Assembly: GCA_964246985.1 (NCBI GenBank)
Contig: CAXTSE010000007.1
Span: 111,950-175,949, forward strand
Direction of reading: 5' to 3'
DNA length: 64,000 nucleotides
DNA from: CAXTSE01 sp964246985
Lineage (GTDB): Bacteria; Actinomycetota; Actinomycetes; Actinomycetales; Microbacteriaceae
In this document: positions 25,444-33,939 of the stretch, piece by piece
Numbering within the stretch: position 1 is the stretch's first letter
How the letters are laid out: each line of letters opens with the position of its first letter
Notes under the pieces: generated by a model
Seen by the model: the letters and a program-made list of their open reading frames with translations, nothing else
Told to the model about the DNA's origin: nothing
The model's database searches: none
Program-made: the position numbers and the translations under genes

Positions 25444-26985
25444 GTGGCGCGCGACAGGGGGGTGCCGGGCAGGGATCCGGCGGCGGATCCGGCCACCGAC
25501 CCCGCCTGGGGCGGGCCGCTGCTCGTCGGGGGAGTCGGCTCCGTCTCAGTCGTGACCGACGAGCTCACCGCCCACCGCGAGAGACTCGAGCTCCTGCACG
25601 CCGACCTGATCGCCGACTCAGCGCTGCTCGACCGGGTCGATGCGCTCACGACGCTCACGGCCGTACCGGGCGCGCCGTCGGCCGCGAGACGCAGCGAGGC
25701 GCAGCTCGACGATGCGCGGGGCGTCCTGCGGTCGGCGGCGGCCCTGACGTCGTCGACGGCCTCTGCTCTCTCAGCTGCCGTCGACGCCTACGCGGCAGCC
25801 GAGCTCGAGGCGGATCGGCGTGCGCAGACCGCGGCCGCCGGAATCGGAGCTCTCGTCGGATCGGTCGCCCGCCTGCTCTGGCCGGGACTGCTCCTGGCCG
25901 GGGTGGGAGTCTGGGCCGTGCTGCGCGACCCCGATCGCCAGCGCGAGCTCGGCGACTGGCTGATCGCGCATCCCGAGATCATCACCGATCCCGCGTTCGT
26001 CGACGCCGTGCGGTGGACCGCGATGAGCACGGACGATGCGGCGGGTGGAGCGGCCGGACTGCCGCCCGGCGTCATGCAGGCGCTGCTCGCGGCGGCCGGA
26101 TTCGTGGGGGTGCAGGGCGGTGCGGCCGTCGTCATCGGCGCGGCGCGGCCGTTCGGCCTGCTGCGCGAGACCGCGGTCGGCGTCACACGGGTCTCGAACC
26201 TCGCGATCTCCGCCGCGCCCCAGGGTGTCGAGGGTCGGCTGGCGCGCGTGCCCGAGGGCGATCAGGTGCGCATCGAGAGGTACGACGCACCGGGTCGACC
26301 GCCGCGCTACGTCGTCTATGTCGGGCCGACCGAGACCTTCAGTCCGATGGTGACGAGCGAGCCGTGGGATCTGTCGAGCAACGTGGGCGGCGTCGCGGGA
26401 CTCGACGCGGGATCTCTGCGCGCGACCGAGCTGGCCATGCGCGACGCCGGGATCGGGGCGGGTGATCGCGTGCAGTTCGTCGGATTCTCGCAGGGTGGAC
26501 TCATCGCCACGATGCTGGCGTCCTCGCCGCAGTGGAATGCGGCCGGACTCACCACCTTCGGGGCGCCCGCCGGCAACATCACCCTCCCCGACGGCCTGGC
26601 GGGCATGGCGGTGCGCAACACCGACGACTTCGTCCCGGCACTGGCCGGGCCTCAGCTCGACCACCACCTGCTGCAGGTCGAGCGACAGGCGTATGCGCCC
26701 GGAAGCCCGATGCGCACCGATCAGGCCGCGCCCGGCCACCAGCGCGACGCCTACGTCGCGACGTCGTCGGTCATCGACACGGCCCAGTCGGCCGCGGTGC
26801 GCCAGCAGATCGCCGCGACCGACGCGTTCACCCACGACTACACGAGCGCCGACGGAGGGACCGTCACCGCGATGACCTACCACGCAGAGCGCGTCGACCA
26901 GAAGCAGCTGCCCGCTCCGCCTCCTGCCGTGCGAGGGCTCGCGCCGCTCGCCGCGGCGCCGACCCCTACTTCTTCGGCTTGGTGA
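25444..26985 (+). CDS. Membrane-linked alpha/beta-hydrolase paired with the WXG-like gene
   Basis: 513 aa. The N-terminal 130 residues are helical (VVTDELTAHRERLELLHADL, then SAALTSSTASALSAAVDAYAAAEL), like ESX-associated helical domains. Hydrophobic stretches lie at about 136-165 and 212-235. The C-terminal half is an alpha/beta-hydrolase with the nucleophile elbow GFSQGG (Ser349) and segments TTFGAPAGN and RNTDDFVPAL resembling PE-PPE or lipase-like domains. Substrate is unknown. The start is GTG 25444. Its 3' end overlaps the convergent holin-like gene by 20 bp. Confidence 0.7.
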   Translation: MARDRGVPGRDPAADPATDPAWGGPLLVGGVGSVSVVTDELTAHRERLELLHADLIADSALLDRVDALTTLTAVPGAPSAARRSEAQLDDARGVLRSAAALTSSTASALSAAVDAYAAAELEADRRAQTAAAGIGALVGSVARLLWPGLLLAGVGVWAVLRDPDRQRELGDWLIAHPEIITDPAFVDAVRWTAMSTDDAAGGAAGLPPGVMQALLAAAGFVGVQGGAAVVIGAARPFGLLRETAVGVTRVSNLAISAAPQGVEGRLARVPEGDQVRIERYDAPGRPPRYVVYVGPTETFSPMVTSEPWDLSSNVGGVAGLDAGSLRATELAMRDAGIGAGDRVQFVGFSQGGLIATMLASSPQWNAAGLTTFGAPAGNITLPDGLAGMAVRNTDDFVPALAGPQLDHHLLQVERQAYAPGSPMRTDQAAPGHQRDAYVATSSVIDTAQSAAVRQQIAATDAFTHDYTSADGGTVTAMTYHAERVDQKQLPAPPPAVRGLAPLAAAPTPTSSAW

Positions 26986-27370
26986 ACGGCCGCAGGAGCA
27001 CGCCGATGAGCCAGGCGATCACGCCGAGGAGGAACGCACCCAGGACGCCCCAGCCGAAGTTCTCGACCGAGAGGCCGTATCCGGTCAGGCCGCTGATCCA
27101 CGCGACGAGGAGCAGCAGCAGACCGTTGACCACGAAGGAGATGAGGCCGAGCGTGAGCAGATAGAGCGGGAAGGCGACCACGCGCACCAGGCCGCCGACG
27201 ACGGCGTTCACGACACCGAACAGCAGCGCCACCAGCACGAGCGTGACGACGTAGGCGAAGACGTCATCGGGGGTGCCGTAGGAGCGGATGTCGACGTGCC
27301 CCGCGAGGATCACCGTCGTCAGCCAGAGCGCCACGGTATTCGTGAGAAGGCGCAGCAGAAGTCGTCCCAT
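26966..27370 (-). CDS. Phage-holin-fold (PF04020-type) membrane protein
   Basis: 134 aa with four hydrophobic helices: LLLRLLTNTVALWLTTVIL, VFAYVVTLVLVALLFGVVNAVV, FPLYLLTLGLISFVVNGLLLLLV and FGWGVLGAFLLGVIAWLIGVLL. This is the small 'phage holin family 4' membrane protein common in Actinobacteria. No phage genes are near, so it is most likely a housekeeping membrane protein. ATG at 27370 is preceded on the minus strand by TACAGT six bases upstream (leaderless). Confidence 0.82.
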   Translation of the reverse strand: MGRLLLRLLTNTVALWLTTVILAGHVDIRSYGTPDDVFAYVVTLVLVALLFGVVNAVVGGLVRVVAFPLYLLTLGLISFVVNGLLLLLVAWISGLTGYGLSVENFGWGVLGAFLLGVIAWLIGVLLRPFTKPKK

Positions 27371-27392
27371 GCGCCCACTGTAATGGCGGCCG

Positions 27393-27398
27393 TAGGCT
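27393..27398 (+). promoter_or_regulatory. -10 element of a leaderless hisC transcript
   Basis: TAGGCT, six bases, then ATG 27405. It lies back to back with the TACAGT -10 of the divergent holin-like gene. Confidence 0.55.
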
Positions 27399-27404
27399 GG
27401 CTCC

Positions 27405-28502
27405 ATGCCCGTCACCCTCCGCGCCGACATCGCGGCACTCGCCCCGTACCGTCAGGGGCGAGCGGCGTCCGCGACGGCCTACAAGCTGTCGTCCAACGAG
27501 AACCCGTTCCCGCCGCTGCCGGCCGTCCTCGCGGCCATCGGCGAGGCCACCCTGAACCGCTACCCGGACGGCGCGGCCACGGCGCTCCGCGAGCGTCTCG
27601 CCGAGCGCGCGGGACTGCCGGTCGAGCAGGTGCACGTCGGCTCCGGCTCGGTGTCGATCCTGCAGCAGCTGATCCAGGCCGCGGCCGGCCCCGGCGACGA
27701 GGTCCTCTACTCGTGGAGGTCGTTCGAGGCATACCCCGGTCTCGTGACCGTGTCGGGTGCGACGAGCGTGCGGGTGCCGAACACGGCAGCCGGGACGCAC
27801 GACCTTCCGGCGATGGCCGCCGCCGTCACCGAGCGCACCCGCGTGATCCTGGTCTGCACCCCGAACAACCCGACGAGCACGATCGTCACGGCCGGCGACT
27901 TCGCCACCCTGATGGCGTCGGTGCCCGACACCGTGCTGGTGGTGCTCGACGAGGCCTACCGAGAGTTCGTCACCGACCCGGAGGCGGTCGACGGACTCCC
28001 GCTCCTCGAGCGCTACCCGAACCTCGTCGTGCTGCGCACCTTCTCGAAGGCGTACGGACTGGCCGGACTCCGGGTCGGCTACGCGTTCGGCCCCGCCTAC
28101 GTGCTCGACGCGGCCCGCGCGGCGGCGATCCCCCTCTCGGTCACCGAGCCGGCCCAGCGGGCGGCGCTCGCCGCGCTGGAGCCGGCGGCCGAGTCCGAGC
28201 TGCTCGGCCAGGTGCGCCAGATCAGCGAGCAGCGCGACGATCTCGCGCGGGCGCTCGCAGAGCAGGGCTGGGTGGGCGAGTTCGCGATCCCGGCGCCGCA
28301 GGGCAACTTCGTCTGGCTGCCGACCGGCGAGCAGACGGTGCTCGCGGCCGAGATGCTCGAGCGGAACGACATCATCGCGCGCGTGTTCGCGCCGGAGGGC
28401 ATCCGGGTCTCCGTCGGCGAGCCGGAATCTGTGCCGATGCTCCTACGGGCGACCGCGGAGGTTGTCGAGACCCTGCAGAATCGGGCGTTAACGCCGGGCT
28501 AG
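27405..28502 (+). CDS. hisC: Histidinol-phosphate aminotransferase
   Basis: 365 aa fold-type I PLP enzyme. Recognisable parts are YKLSSNENPFPPLP at the N-terminus, GSGSVSILQQLIQAA, VLDEAYREFVTDP and RTFSKAYGLAGLRVGYA with the Schiff-base lysine. HisC converts imidazole acetol-phosphate to histidinol-phosphate; homologues may also act as aromatic aminotransferases, which the sequence cannot rule out. No Shine-Dalgarno; a leaderless start is indicated. No other his genes are nearby. Its TAG stop forms the first three bases of the next gene's -10. Confidence 0.9.
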   Translation: MPVTLRADIAALAPYRQGRAASATAYKLSSNENPFPPLPAVLAAIGEATLNRYPDGAATALRERLAERAGLPVEQVHVGSGSVSILQQLIQAAAGPGDEVLYSWRSFEAYPGLVTVSGATSVRVPNTAAGTHDLPAMAAAVTERTRVILVCTPNNPTSTIVTAGDFATLMASVPDTVLVVLDEAYREFVTDPEAVDGLPLLERYPNLVVLRTFSKAYGLAGLRVGYAFGPAYVLDAARAAAIPLSVTEPAQRAALAALEPAAESELLGQVRQISEQRDDLARALAEQGWVGEFAIPAPQGNFVWLPTGEQTVLAAEMLERNDIIARVFAPEGIRVSVGEPESVPMLLRATAEVVETLQNRALTPG

Positions 28503-28505
28503 GGT
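28500..28505 (+). promoter_or_regulatory. -10 element of the 2-oxoacid dehydrogenase operon, overlapping the hisC stop
   Basis: TAGGGT: its first three bases are the hisC stop codon. Six bases separate it from ATG 28512, so the operon mRNA is predicted leaderless. Confidence 0.55.
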
Positions 28506-28511
28506 AGGTCC

Positions 28512-29630
28512 ATGTCCTACACCGAGGCGACGGTCCAGCTGCTCTCGCCCCAGGGGGAACTGGTCGAGAACGACGCCACCGCCGAGTACCTCCCGTTCAT
28601 CGAGAAGCTCGACGATGCCCGGCTGCGGGACTTCTACCGCCAGATGGTGGTCATCCGCCGCTTCGACATCGAGGCGGGCAACCTGCAGCGCCAGGGACAG
28701 CTCGCGCTGTGGATCCCGAGCGTCGGCCAGGAGGCGGCGCAGGTCGGCTCCGGCTACGCCGCGCGACCGCAGGACCACATCTTCCCCGCCTACCGCGAGC
28801 ACGTCGTCGGCCGCATCCGGGGCCTCGACCCGATGCGCATCATCGAGATGCTGCGCGGCCTCAGCCACGGGGGCTGGGTGCCCGAGGAGACCGGCAACTT
28901 CCACCTCTACACGCTCGTGATCGGGTCGCAGACCCTGCATGCGACCGGGTACGCGATGGGCATGACGCTCGACGGATCGACGGGCACGGGCGACCCCGAG
29001 ACGGATGCCGCCGTGCTCGTCTACTTCGGCGACGGCGCGACGAGCCAGGGCGACGTCAGCGAGGCGCTGACCTTCGCGGCGAGCTACCAGACCCCGCAGG
29101 TCTTCTTCCTGCAGAACAACCACTGGGCGATCTCGGTGCCGGTCGAGCGGCAGTCGCGCACGCCCCTCTACCTCCGCGGCGCCGGGTTCGGCCTGCACAG
29201 CGTGCAGATCGACGGCAACGACGTGCTCGCCAGCTACGCGGTCACCGCCGCGGGCCTCGACGACGCGCGCGCGGGCCGCGGACCGCGCTTCATCGAGGCG
29301 CTCACGTACCGCATGGGTGCGCACACGACGAGCGACGATCCCACCAAGTACCGCGAGAACGAGGAGGTCGCGTTCTGGAGCCAGCGCGACCCGATCGACC
29401 GCTTCCAGACGTTCCTGCGCGCGCGCGGCGAGGGCGAGGACTTCTTCCGCGAGGTCGCCGTCGAGGCCGAGGACCTGGCCGCGGATGTGCGCGCCCGCAC
29501 CAGCCTGATGGTCGACCCGCCGTCCGCCAAGGTCTTCGAGCACGTCTTCACCGATCCCAACCCCGAGATCGACGCGCAGGCGGCGTGGCTCGCCGCCTAC
29601 GAGGCGTCGTTCGAGGAGGAGAGCGCGTGA
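28512..29630 (+). CDS. pdhA: 2-oxoacid (pyruvate/branched-chain) dehydrogenase E1 alpha subunit
   Basis: 372 aa thiamine-diphosphate subunit. The TPP motif GDGATSQGDVSEALTFAA...NNHWAISVP spans about residues 173-217, and YRMGAHTTSDDPTKYR is the phosphorylation-loop equivalent. With E1 beta and E2 downstream it forms a complex that decarboxylates a 2-oxo acid and transfers the acyl group to lipoate. Sequence alone does not settle pyruvate versus branched-chain 2-oxo acids. The stop overlaps the E1 beta start (GTGA). Confidence 0.9.
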   Translation: MSYTEATVQLLSPQGELVENDATAEYLPFIEKLDDARLRDFYRQMVVIRRFDIEAGNLQRQGQLALWIPSVGQEAAQVGSGYAARPQDHIFPAYREHVVGRIRGLDPMRIIEMLRGLSHGGWVPEETGNFHLYTLVIGSQTLHATGYAMGMTLDGSTGTGDPETDAAVLVYFGDGATSQGDVSEALTFAASYQTPQVFFLQNNHWAISVPVERQSRTPLYLRGAGFGLHSVQIDGNDVLASYAVTAAGLDDARAGRGPRFIEALTYRMGAHTTSDDPTKYRENEEVAFWSQRDPIDRFQTFLRARGEGEDFFREVAVEAEDLAADVRARTSLMVDPPSAKVFEHVFTDPNPEIDAQAAWLAAYEASFEEESA

Positions 29631-30646
29631 GCGAGAGCACAGCCGGCGCGAGCACGGCCGCGACGAGCGGCGTCGAGACCCTCACCCTCGCCAAGGCGAT
29701 CAATCTCGGTCTCCAGGCCGCGCTCGCCTCCGACCCGAAGGTCCTGCTCATGGGCGAGGACATCGGCACGCTCGGCGGCGTCTTCCGGGTGACCGAGGGG
29801 CTCAAGCAGGAGTTCGGCGAGAACCGCGTCCTCGACACCCCGCTCGCGGAGTCCGGCATCGTCGGCACGGCGATCGGGCTCGCGATGCGCGGATTCCGCC
29901 CGGTGTGCGAGATCCAGTTCGACGGCTTCGTCTATCCGGGCTTCGACCAGATCACGTCGCAGCTGTCGAAGCTCACCTACCGTCACGAGGGGTCGCAGGC
30001 GTTCCCCGTCGTCATCCGCATCCCCTACGGCGGCCACATCGGGGCGATCGAGCACCACCAGGAGAGCCCCGAGGCGTACTTCGCCCACACCCCCGGCCTG
30101 CGCGTCGTGAGCCCGGCCACCCCGCACGACGGCTACTGGATGATCCAGGAGGCGATCGCCAGCAACGACCCCGTCATCTTCTTCGAGCCGAAGAGCCGCT
30201 ACTGGCAACGAGGCGAGGTCGACCGGGCCGCCAGCACCACGCCGTTCCAGAGCAGTCGCGTCGTGCGGACCGGCACCGAGGTCACGCTGGTCGGGCACGG
30301 GGCCATGGTGTCGACGCTGCTGCAGGCCGCCGAGATCGCGGCCGAGGAGGGCACGAGCATCGAGGTCATCGACCTGCGCTCGCTGTCGCCCATCGACTAC
30401 GCGCCGATCGTCGCGTCGGTGCAGAAGACCGGCCGGCTCGTCGTCGCGCAGGAGGCGCCCGGTCACACGAGCGTCGGATCCGAGATCGCGGCGACCATCG
30501 CCGAGCGTGCGTTCTACTCGCTCGAGGCGCCCGTGCTCAGGGTCAGCGGCTTCGACACCCCGTTCCCGCCCGCCAAGCTCGAGTCGAACTACCTCCCGGA
30601 TGCCGACCGCGTCCTCGAGGCCGTCGACCGCGCGCTCGCCTACTGA
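29627..30646 (+). CDS. 2-oxoacid dehydrogenase E1 beta subunit
   Basis: 339 aa. Starts at GTG 29627, four bases inside the E1 alpha stop, and begins the conserved part at LTLAKAINLGLQAALASDPKVLLMGEDIG. DTPLAESGIVGTAIGLAMRG and EIQFDGFVYPGFDQI are typical of E1 beta; VIDLRSLSPIDYAPI and QEAPGHTSVGSEI form the C-terminal domain. It pairs with the alpha subunit as an alpha2-beta2 heterotetramer. Confidence 0.93.
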   Translation: MSESTAGASTAATSGVETLTLAKAINLGLQAALASDPKVLLMGEDIGTLGGVFRVTEGLKQEFGENRVLDTPLAESGIVGTAIGLAMRGFRPVCEIQFDGFVYPGFDQITSQLSKLTYRHEGSQAFPVVIRIPYGGHIGAIEHHQESPEAYFAHTPGLRVVSPATPHDGYWMIQEAIASNDPVIFFEPKSRYWQRGEVDRAASTTPFQSSRVVRTGTEVTLVGHGAMVSTLLQAAEIAAEEGTSIEVIDLRSLSPIDYAPIVASVQKTGRLVVAQEAPGHTSVGSEIAATIAERAFYSLEAPVLRVSGFDTPFPPAKLESNYLPDADRVLEAVDRALAY

Positions 30647-30685
30647 CCGCTCCGGCCAGACGATCTGTGAAGGAGTGAGCTGACC

Positions 30686-32077
30686 GTGGCACAATCCGAG
30701 TTCCCGCTGCCGGACGTCGGCGAAGGCCTGACCGAGGCCGAGATCGTCTCGTGGAAGGTCCAGCCGGGCGACTCCGTCACGGTCAACCAGGTGCTGGTCG
30801 AGATCGAGACGGCGAAATCGCTGGTCGAGCTGCCCTCGCCCTTCGCCGGCACCGTGACCGCCCTCCTCGCCGATGAGGGTGCCACGATCGAGGTCGGCAC
30901 CCCGATCATCCGCGTCGACTCGACCGGCGGCTCGATCGAGCTGCGCGCACCCGGCGACGACGAGCCGACCGGCACCCAGGGCGAGACGGGCGTCGCCGCA
31001 CCGCCGTCCGCTCCCGCCCCGGCCGAGGGTGAGGGCGCAGGCGAGAGCTCGGGCGCCGTCCTGGTCGGCTACGGCTCGAAGGGCGGGCACGGGGCGACCC
31101 GTCGCCGACGTCCGGCCGCGGCGGCAGCCGCCCCCGCAGCACCCGGCGGCGCCGGACCCGACGCCGCCACCCCGGCGGCGCGACCGCGCCCCAGCTCGGT
31201 GCCGGCCGCATCCGCTCTGCCCGTCATCGCGAAGCCGCCGATCCGCAAGCTGGCGAAGGACCTGGATGTCGACCTCGCGACCGTGGTCGCCACCGGTCTC
31301 GCAGGTGAGGTCACGCGCGACGACGTGATCCGGCAGGCGTCGCAGGCGAGCGTGTTCCGCAACATCCAGACGCCCGAGTGGGGCGAGACGCGCGAGGAGA
31401 CCATCCCGGTCAAGGGCGTGCGCAAGGCGATCGCGACGGCGATGGTGCAGAGCGCGTTCACGGCGCCGCACGTGAGCGTGTTCACCGACGTCAACGCGAC
31501 CCGCACCATGGAGTTCGTCAAGAGGCTGAAGAACTCGCCCGACTTCGCGGGCGTGCGCATCAGCCCGCTGCTCGTCATGGCGAAGGCCGTGATCTGGGCG
31601 GTGCGTCGCAATCCGACCGTGAACTCCAGCTGGACCGACAAGGAGATCACGGTCCACCACTACGTCAACCTCGGGATCGCCGCGGCCACGCCGCGCGGCC
31701 TGATCGTGCCCAACGTCAAGGACGCGCAGGAGCTGAGCCTGCTCGAGCTCGCGCAGGCGCTCGAGCAGCTGACGATCACGGCTCGGGACGGAAAGACGCA
31801 GCCGGCGGACATGTCGAAGGGCACGGTGACGATCACCAATCTCGGGTCCTACGGCATGGACACCGGCACACCGATCCTGAACCCCGGCGAGGTCGCGATC
31901 GTCGCCCTTGGCGCGATCAAGCAGAAGCCGTGGGTCGTCGACGGGGAGGTGCGCCCCGCGTTCGTGACGACGGTGGGTGCCAGCTTCGACCACCGCGTCG
32001 TCGACGGCGACGTCGCGAGCCGCTTCACCGCCGACATCGCGAGCGTCCTCGAGGAGCCCGCGCTGCTGCTGGACTAG
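30686..32077 (+). CDS. Dihydrolipoamide acyltransferase (E2)
   Basis: 463 aa. The N-terminal lipoyl domain has the lipoylated lysine in IETAKSLVELP (Lys44). An Ala/Pro/Gly linker (about 95-180), a peripheral subunit-binding domain (PIRKLAKDLDVDLATVVATG) and the catalytic acyltransferase domain with SFDHRVVDG near the end follow. A single lipoyl domain is present. The start is GTG 30686 after AAGGAG. There is no E3 in this operon, so dihydrolipoamide dehydrogenase must come from elsewhere. A dispersed double-hairpin repeat lies four bases after the stop. Confidence 0.92.
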   Translation: MAQSEFPLPDVGEGLTEAEIVSWKVQPGDSVTVNQVLVEIETAKSLVELPSPFAGTVTALLADEGATIEVGTPIIRVDSTGGSIELRAPGDDEPTGTQGETGVAAPPSAPAPAEGEGAGESSGAVLVGYGSKGGHGATRRRRPAAAAAAPAAPGGAGPDAATPAARPRPSSVPAASALPVIAKPPIRKLAKDLDVDLATVVATGLAGEVTRDDVIRQASQASVFRNIQTPEWGETREETIPVKGVRKAIATAMVQSAFTAPHVSVFTDVNATRTMEFVKRLKNSPDFAGVRISPLLVMAKAVIWAVRRNPTVNSSWTDKEITVHHYVNLGIAAATPRGLIVPNVKDAQELSLLELAQALEQLTITARDGKTQPADMSKGTVTITNLGSYGMDTGTPILNPGEVAIVALGAIKQKPWVVDGEVRPAFVTTVGASFDHRVVDGDVASRFTADIASVLEEPALLLD

Positions 32078-32081
32078 CGCC

Positions 32082-32144
32082 CCGCCGCCTCTGCGGCGCG
32101 CGTGCGCAGGGCGCGACCGAGCGCGGTCGCTCGCGCCCCGCGGG
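32082..32144 (+). repeat. Dispersed 63 bp double-hairpin element, copy 1
   Basis: It matches the minus-strand copy at 23031-23093 at about 55 of 63 positions. Stems CGCCGC/GCGGCG (32084-32099) and GCGACCG/CGGTCGC (in 32111-32135) are visible. It sits 4 bp after the E2 stop, in the gene's orientation, without a T-tract. Confidence 0.75.
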
Positions 32145-32215
32145 CCGTGATGCCGCCCGATCTGCTCTGAGCAGAACCGGCGGATCGGCGGGTGCACGGG
32201 CCCTATCGTCGAGCC

Positions 32216-32944
32216 ATGGAGCTGATCTTCGTCCACGGGGCGCTGGTGCGAGACGGACGGTGGTGGTGGCAGCCGACCGCCGATCTGCTCGAGGAGCGCA
32301 CCGGTATCCGCAGCCGTGCGCTCGCGCTGCCGTCCTGCGGCGAAGCGTCTCCCGATGAGATCTCGGGCGGGCTGAGCGCCGACGCGGCCGCGCTGCGGCG
32401 CGAGCTCGACGGGCTCGATCCGCGCTCGGCGATCGTGGTCGGGCACTCGTACGGCGGCACCGTCATCGCGGAGGCGGGCGCGCATCCGGCCGTCGCGAGC
32501 CTGCTCTACATCTCGTCATATCTACCCGAGGTCGGCCTGGCCCAGGGCGCGATCATGAGCGGCGAGAGCGACCCCGTCTCGATCGGCGAGAACGGCGACG
32601 GCACGCTGGGCATCGTGGGCTACGACGTCGACGCCTTCGCCGCGCGCTTCCTGCAGGACGCGGATCCAGCGGTGCAGCGGGCTGCCTTCGAACGCGTCAC
32701 AGCGCAGGCTGCAGCGGCCTTCGTGACCCCGACGACCGCGGCAGGGTGGCGGGGCGTCGACTCGACGTACCTCGTCTGCACCGATGACCGCAGCACATCC
32801 GTCGAGCTCCAGCGCGCCCATGCGGCTCGCGCGACGCGGAGCCTCGACGTCGCGACCGGGCACCACCCCTTCATCACGCGGCCCGATCTGGTCGTCGATG
32901 CGATCGAGCGACTCGTGTCGGCCGAGCCCACCACCGCCTATTGA
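32216..32944 (+). CDS. Alpha/beta-hydrolase (salicylate-esterase-like)
   Basis: 242 aa. Begins MELIFVHGALVRDGRWWW with the oxyanion HGA segment; the nucleophile elbow is VGHSYGGTV (Ser at about residue 78), and the catalytic His is probably in ATGHHPFITRPD near the end. It belongs to the broad AB_hydrolase_6 group; substrate unknown. ATG 32216 follows TATCGT by six bases, again the leaderless pattern. Confidence 0.78.
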   Translation: MELIFVHGALVRDGRWWWQPTADLLEERTGIRSRALALPSCGEASPDEISGGLSADAAALRRELDGLDPRSAIVVGHSYGGTVIAEAGAHPAVASLLYISSYLPEVGLAQGAIMSGESDPVSIGENGDGTLGIVGYDVDAFAARFLQDADPAVQRAAFERVTAQAAAAFVTPTTAAGWRGVDSTYLVCTDDRSTSVELQRAHAARATRSLDVATGHHPFITRPDLVVDAIERLVSAEPTTAY

Positions 32945-32952
32945 GAACCGTT

Positions 32953-32982
32953 TTGACAACGGTTATCAATAGCGGGTAGCGT
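32953..32982 (+). promoter_or_regulatory. Zur box overlapping the znuA promoter
   Basis: TTGACAACGGTTATCAA (32953-32969) is a near-perfect palindrome like actinobacterial Zur sites. Its left end TTGACA also serves as -35, with TAGCGT (32977-32982) as -10 after 18 bp; GTG 32989 follows six bases later (leaderless). A zinc-loaded Zur at this site would block RNA polymerase. Confidence 0.72.
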
Positions 32983-32988
32983 GCGGGA

Positions 32989-33939
32989 GTGCCTCACCGC
33001 TCCCGTCTCCTCGTCATCCCGGCTGTCGTCGCCGCAGGTGCCCTGGCGCTCGCCGGGTGCGCATCGCCGGATGCGGCGCCGGGCGATCCCGAGCTCGTCC
33101 AGGTCGTCGCCTCCACGGACGTCTACGGCGACATCGCCGCGACCATCGGCGGCGAACACGTCGGCGTCACGTCGATCATCGACTCGGCAGCGCAGGATCC
33201 GCACTCCTACGAGGCCAGCGCTCGCGACCGCCTCGCTCTCGACCGGGCCGACATCGTGATCGAGAACGGGGGAGGGTATGACCCGTTCATCGCCGACATG
33301 CTGGCGGCGGGGTCGAGCGACCCCGAGGTGCTGACCGTCGTCGACATCGCCGGGCTCGACGACGGCGACACCGAGGATGCCCACGGCGACGATCACGATC
33401 ACAGCCACGGCGAGGGCGCCAACGAGCACGTCTGGTACGACCTGCACGTAGCCGACGAGCTCGCCGCGGAGCTGGCCGCCGAGTTCGCCGACCTCGATCC
33501 GCAGAACGCGGCGGACTACCGCTCGGCCTACGCCGACTTCCACGCCGCGTACCAGGTGCTCCAGGAACGCGTCCAGGCGCTCGCCGCCGCCGCCGCCGGT
33601 CGGGACTACGTGCTGACCGAGCCCGTGCCCGCCTACCTCCTCGACGGCACCGGTCTCACGAACGTCACTCCCGACGAGTTCTCGGAGGCGATCGAGGAGG
33701 GCAGCGACGTCCCCCCGCTCGTGCTGCGGCGAGTGCTCGACCTCGTCGCCACGGGCGACCCGGCCCTGCTCGCCTACAACTCGCAGACGAGCGGGCCCGA
33801 GACCGAGCGGGTGCGCGCCGCCGCCGAGGACGCGGGCGTGACCGTCGTGGACTTCACGGAGACCCTGCCCGAGGGCGAGCACTACCTCGGGTGGATGACT
33901 GCCAACCTCGACCAGATCGAGGAGGCGCTGGCCCGATGA
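32989..33939 (+). CDS. znuA: Zinc ABC transporter substrate-binding lipoprotein
   Basis: 316 aa. Signal peptide with lipobox ALALAGCA (Cys at about residue 24), then the cluster A-I metal-binding fold: IDSAAQDPHSYEAS with the first His ligand, NEHVWYDLHVADELA with the second, and an acidic His-rich loop DDHDHSHGEG (about residues 139-150) typical of zinc-type binding proteins. It captures Zn(II) outside the membrane for ZnuBC. First gene of the Zur-boxed operon; the stop overlaps the next start. Confidence 0.88.
   Translation: MPHRSRLLVIPAVVAAGALALAGCASPDAAPGDPELVQVVASTDVYGDIAATIGGEHVGVTSIIDSAAQDPHSYEASARDRLALDRADIVIENGGGYDPFIADMLAAGSSDPEVLTVVDIAGLDDGDTEDAHGDDHDHSHGEGANEHVWYDLHVADELAAELAAEFADLDPQNAADYRSAYADFHAAYQVLQERVQALAAAAAGRDYVLTEPVPAYLLDGTGLTNVTPDEFSEAIEEGSDVPPLVLRRVLDLVATGDPALLAYNSQTSGPETERVRAAAEDAGVTVVDFTETLPEGEHYLGWMTANLDQIEEALAR

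Noticed and set aside
26966..27370. Prophage remnant suggested by a 'phage holin family' protein
   Set aside because: No other phage gene, attachment site or composition change; this family is common as a chromosomal membrane protein.
29597..32485. 962-codon open frame opposite the E1beta/E2 genes
   Set aside because: Arg/Ala/Gly-rich with no motif, opposite genes with clear catalytic motifs.
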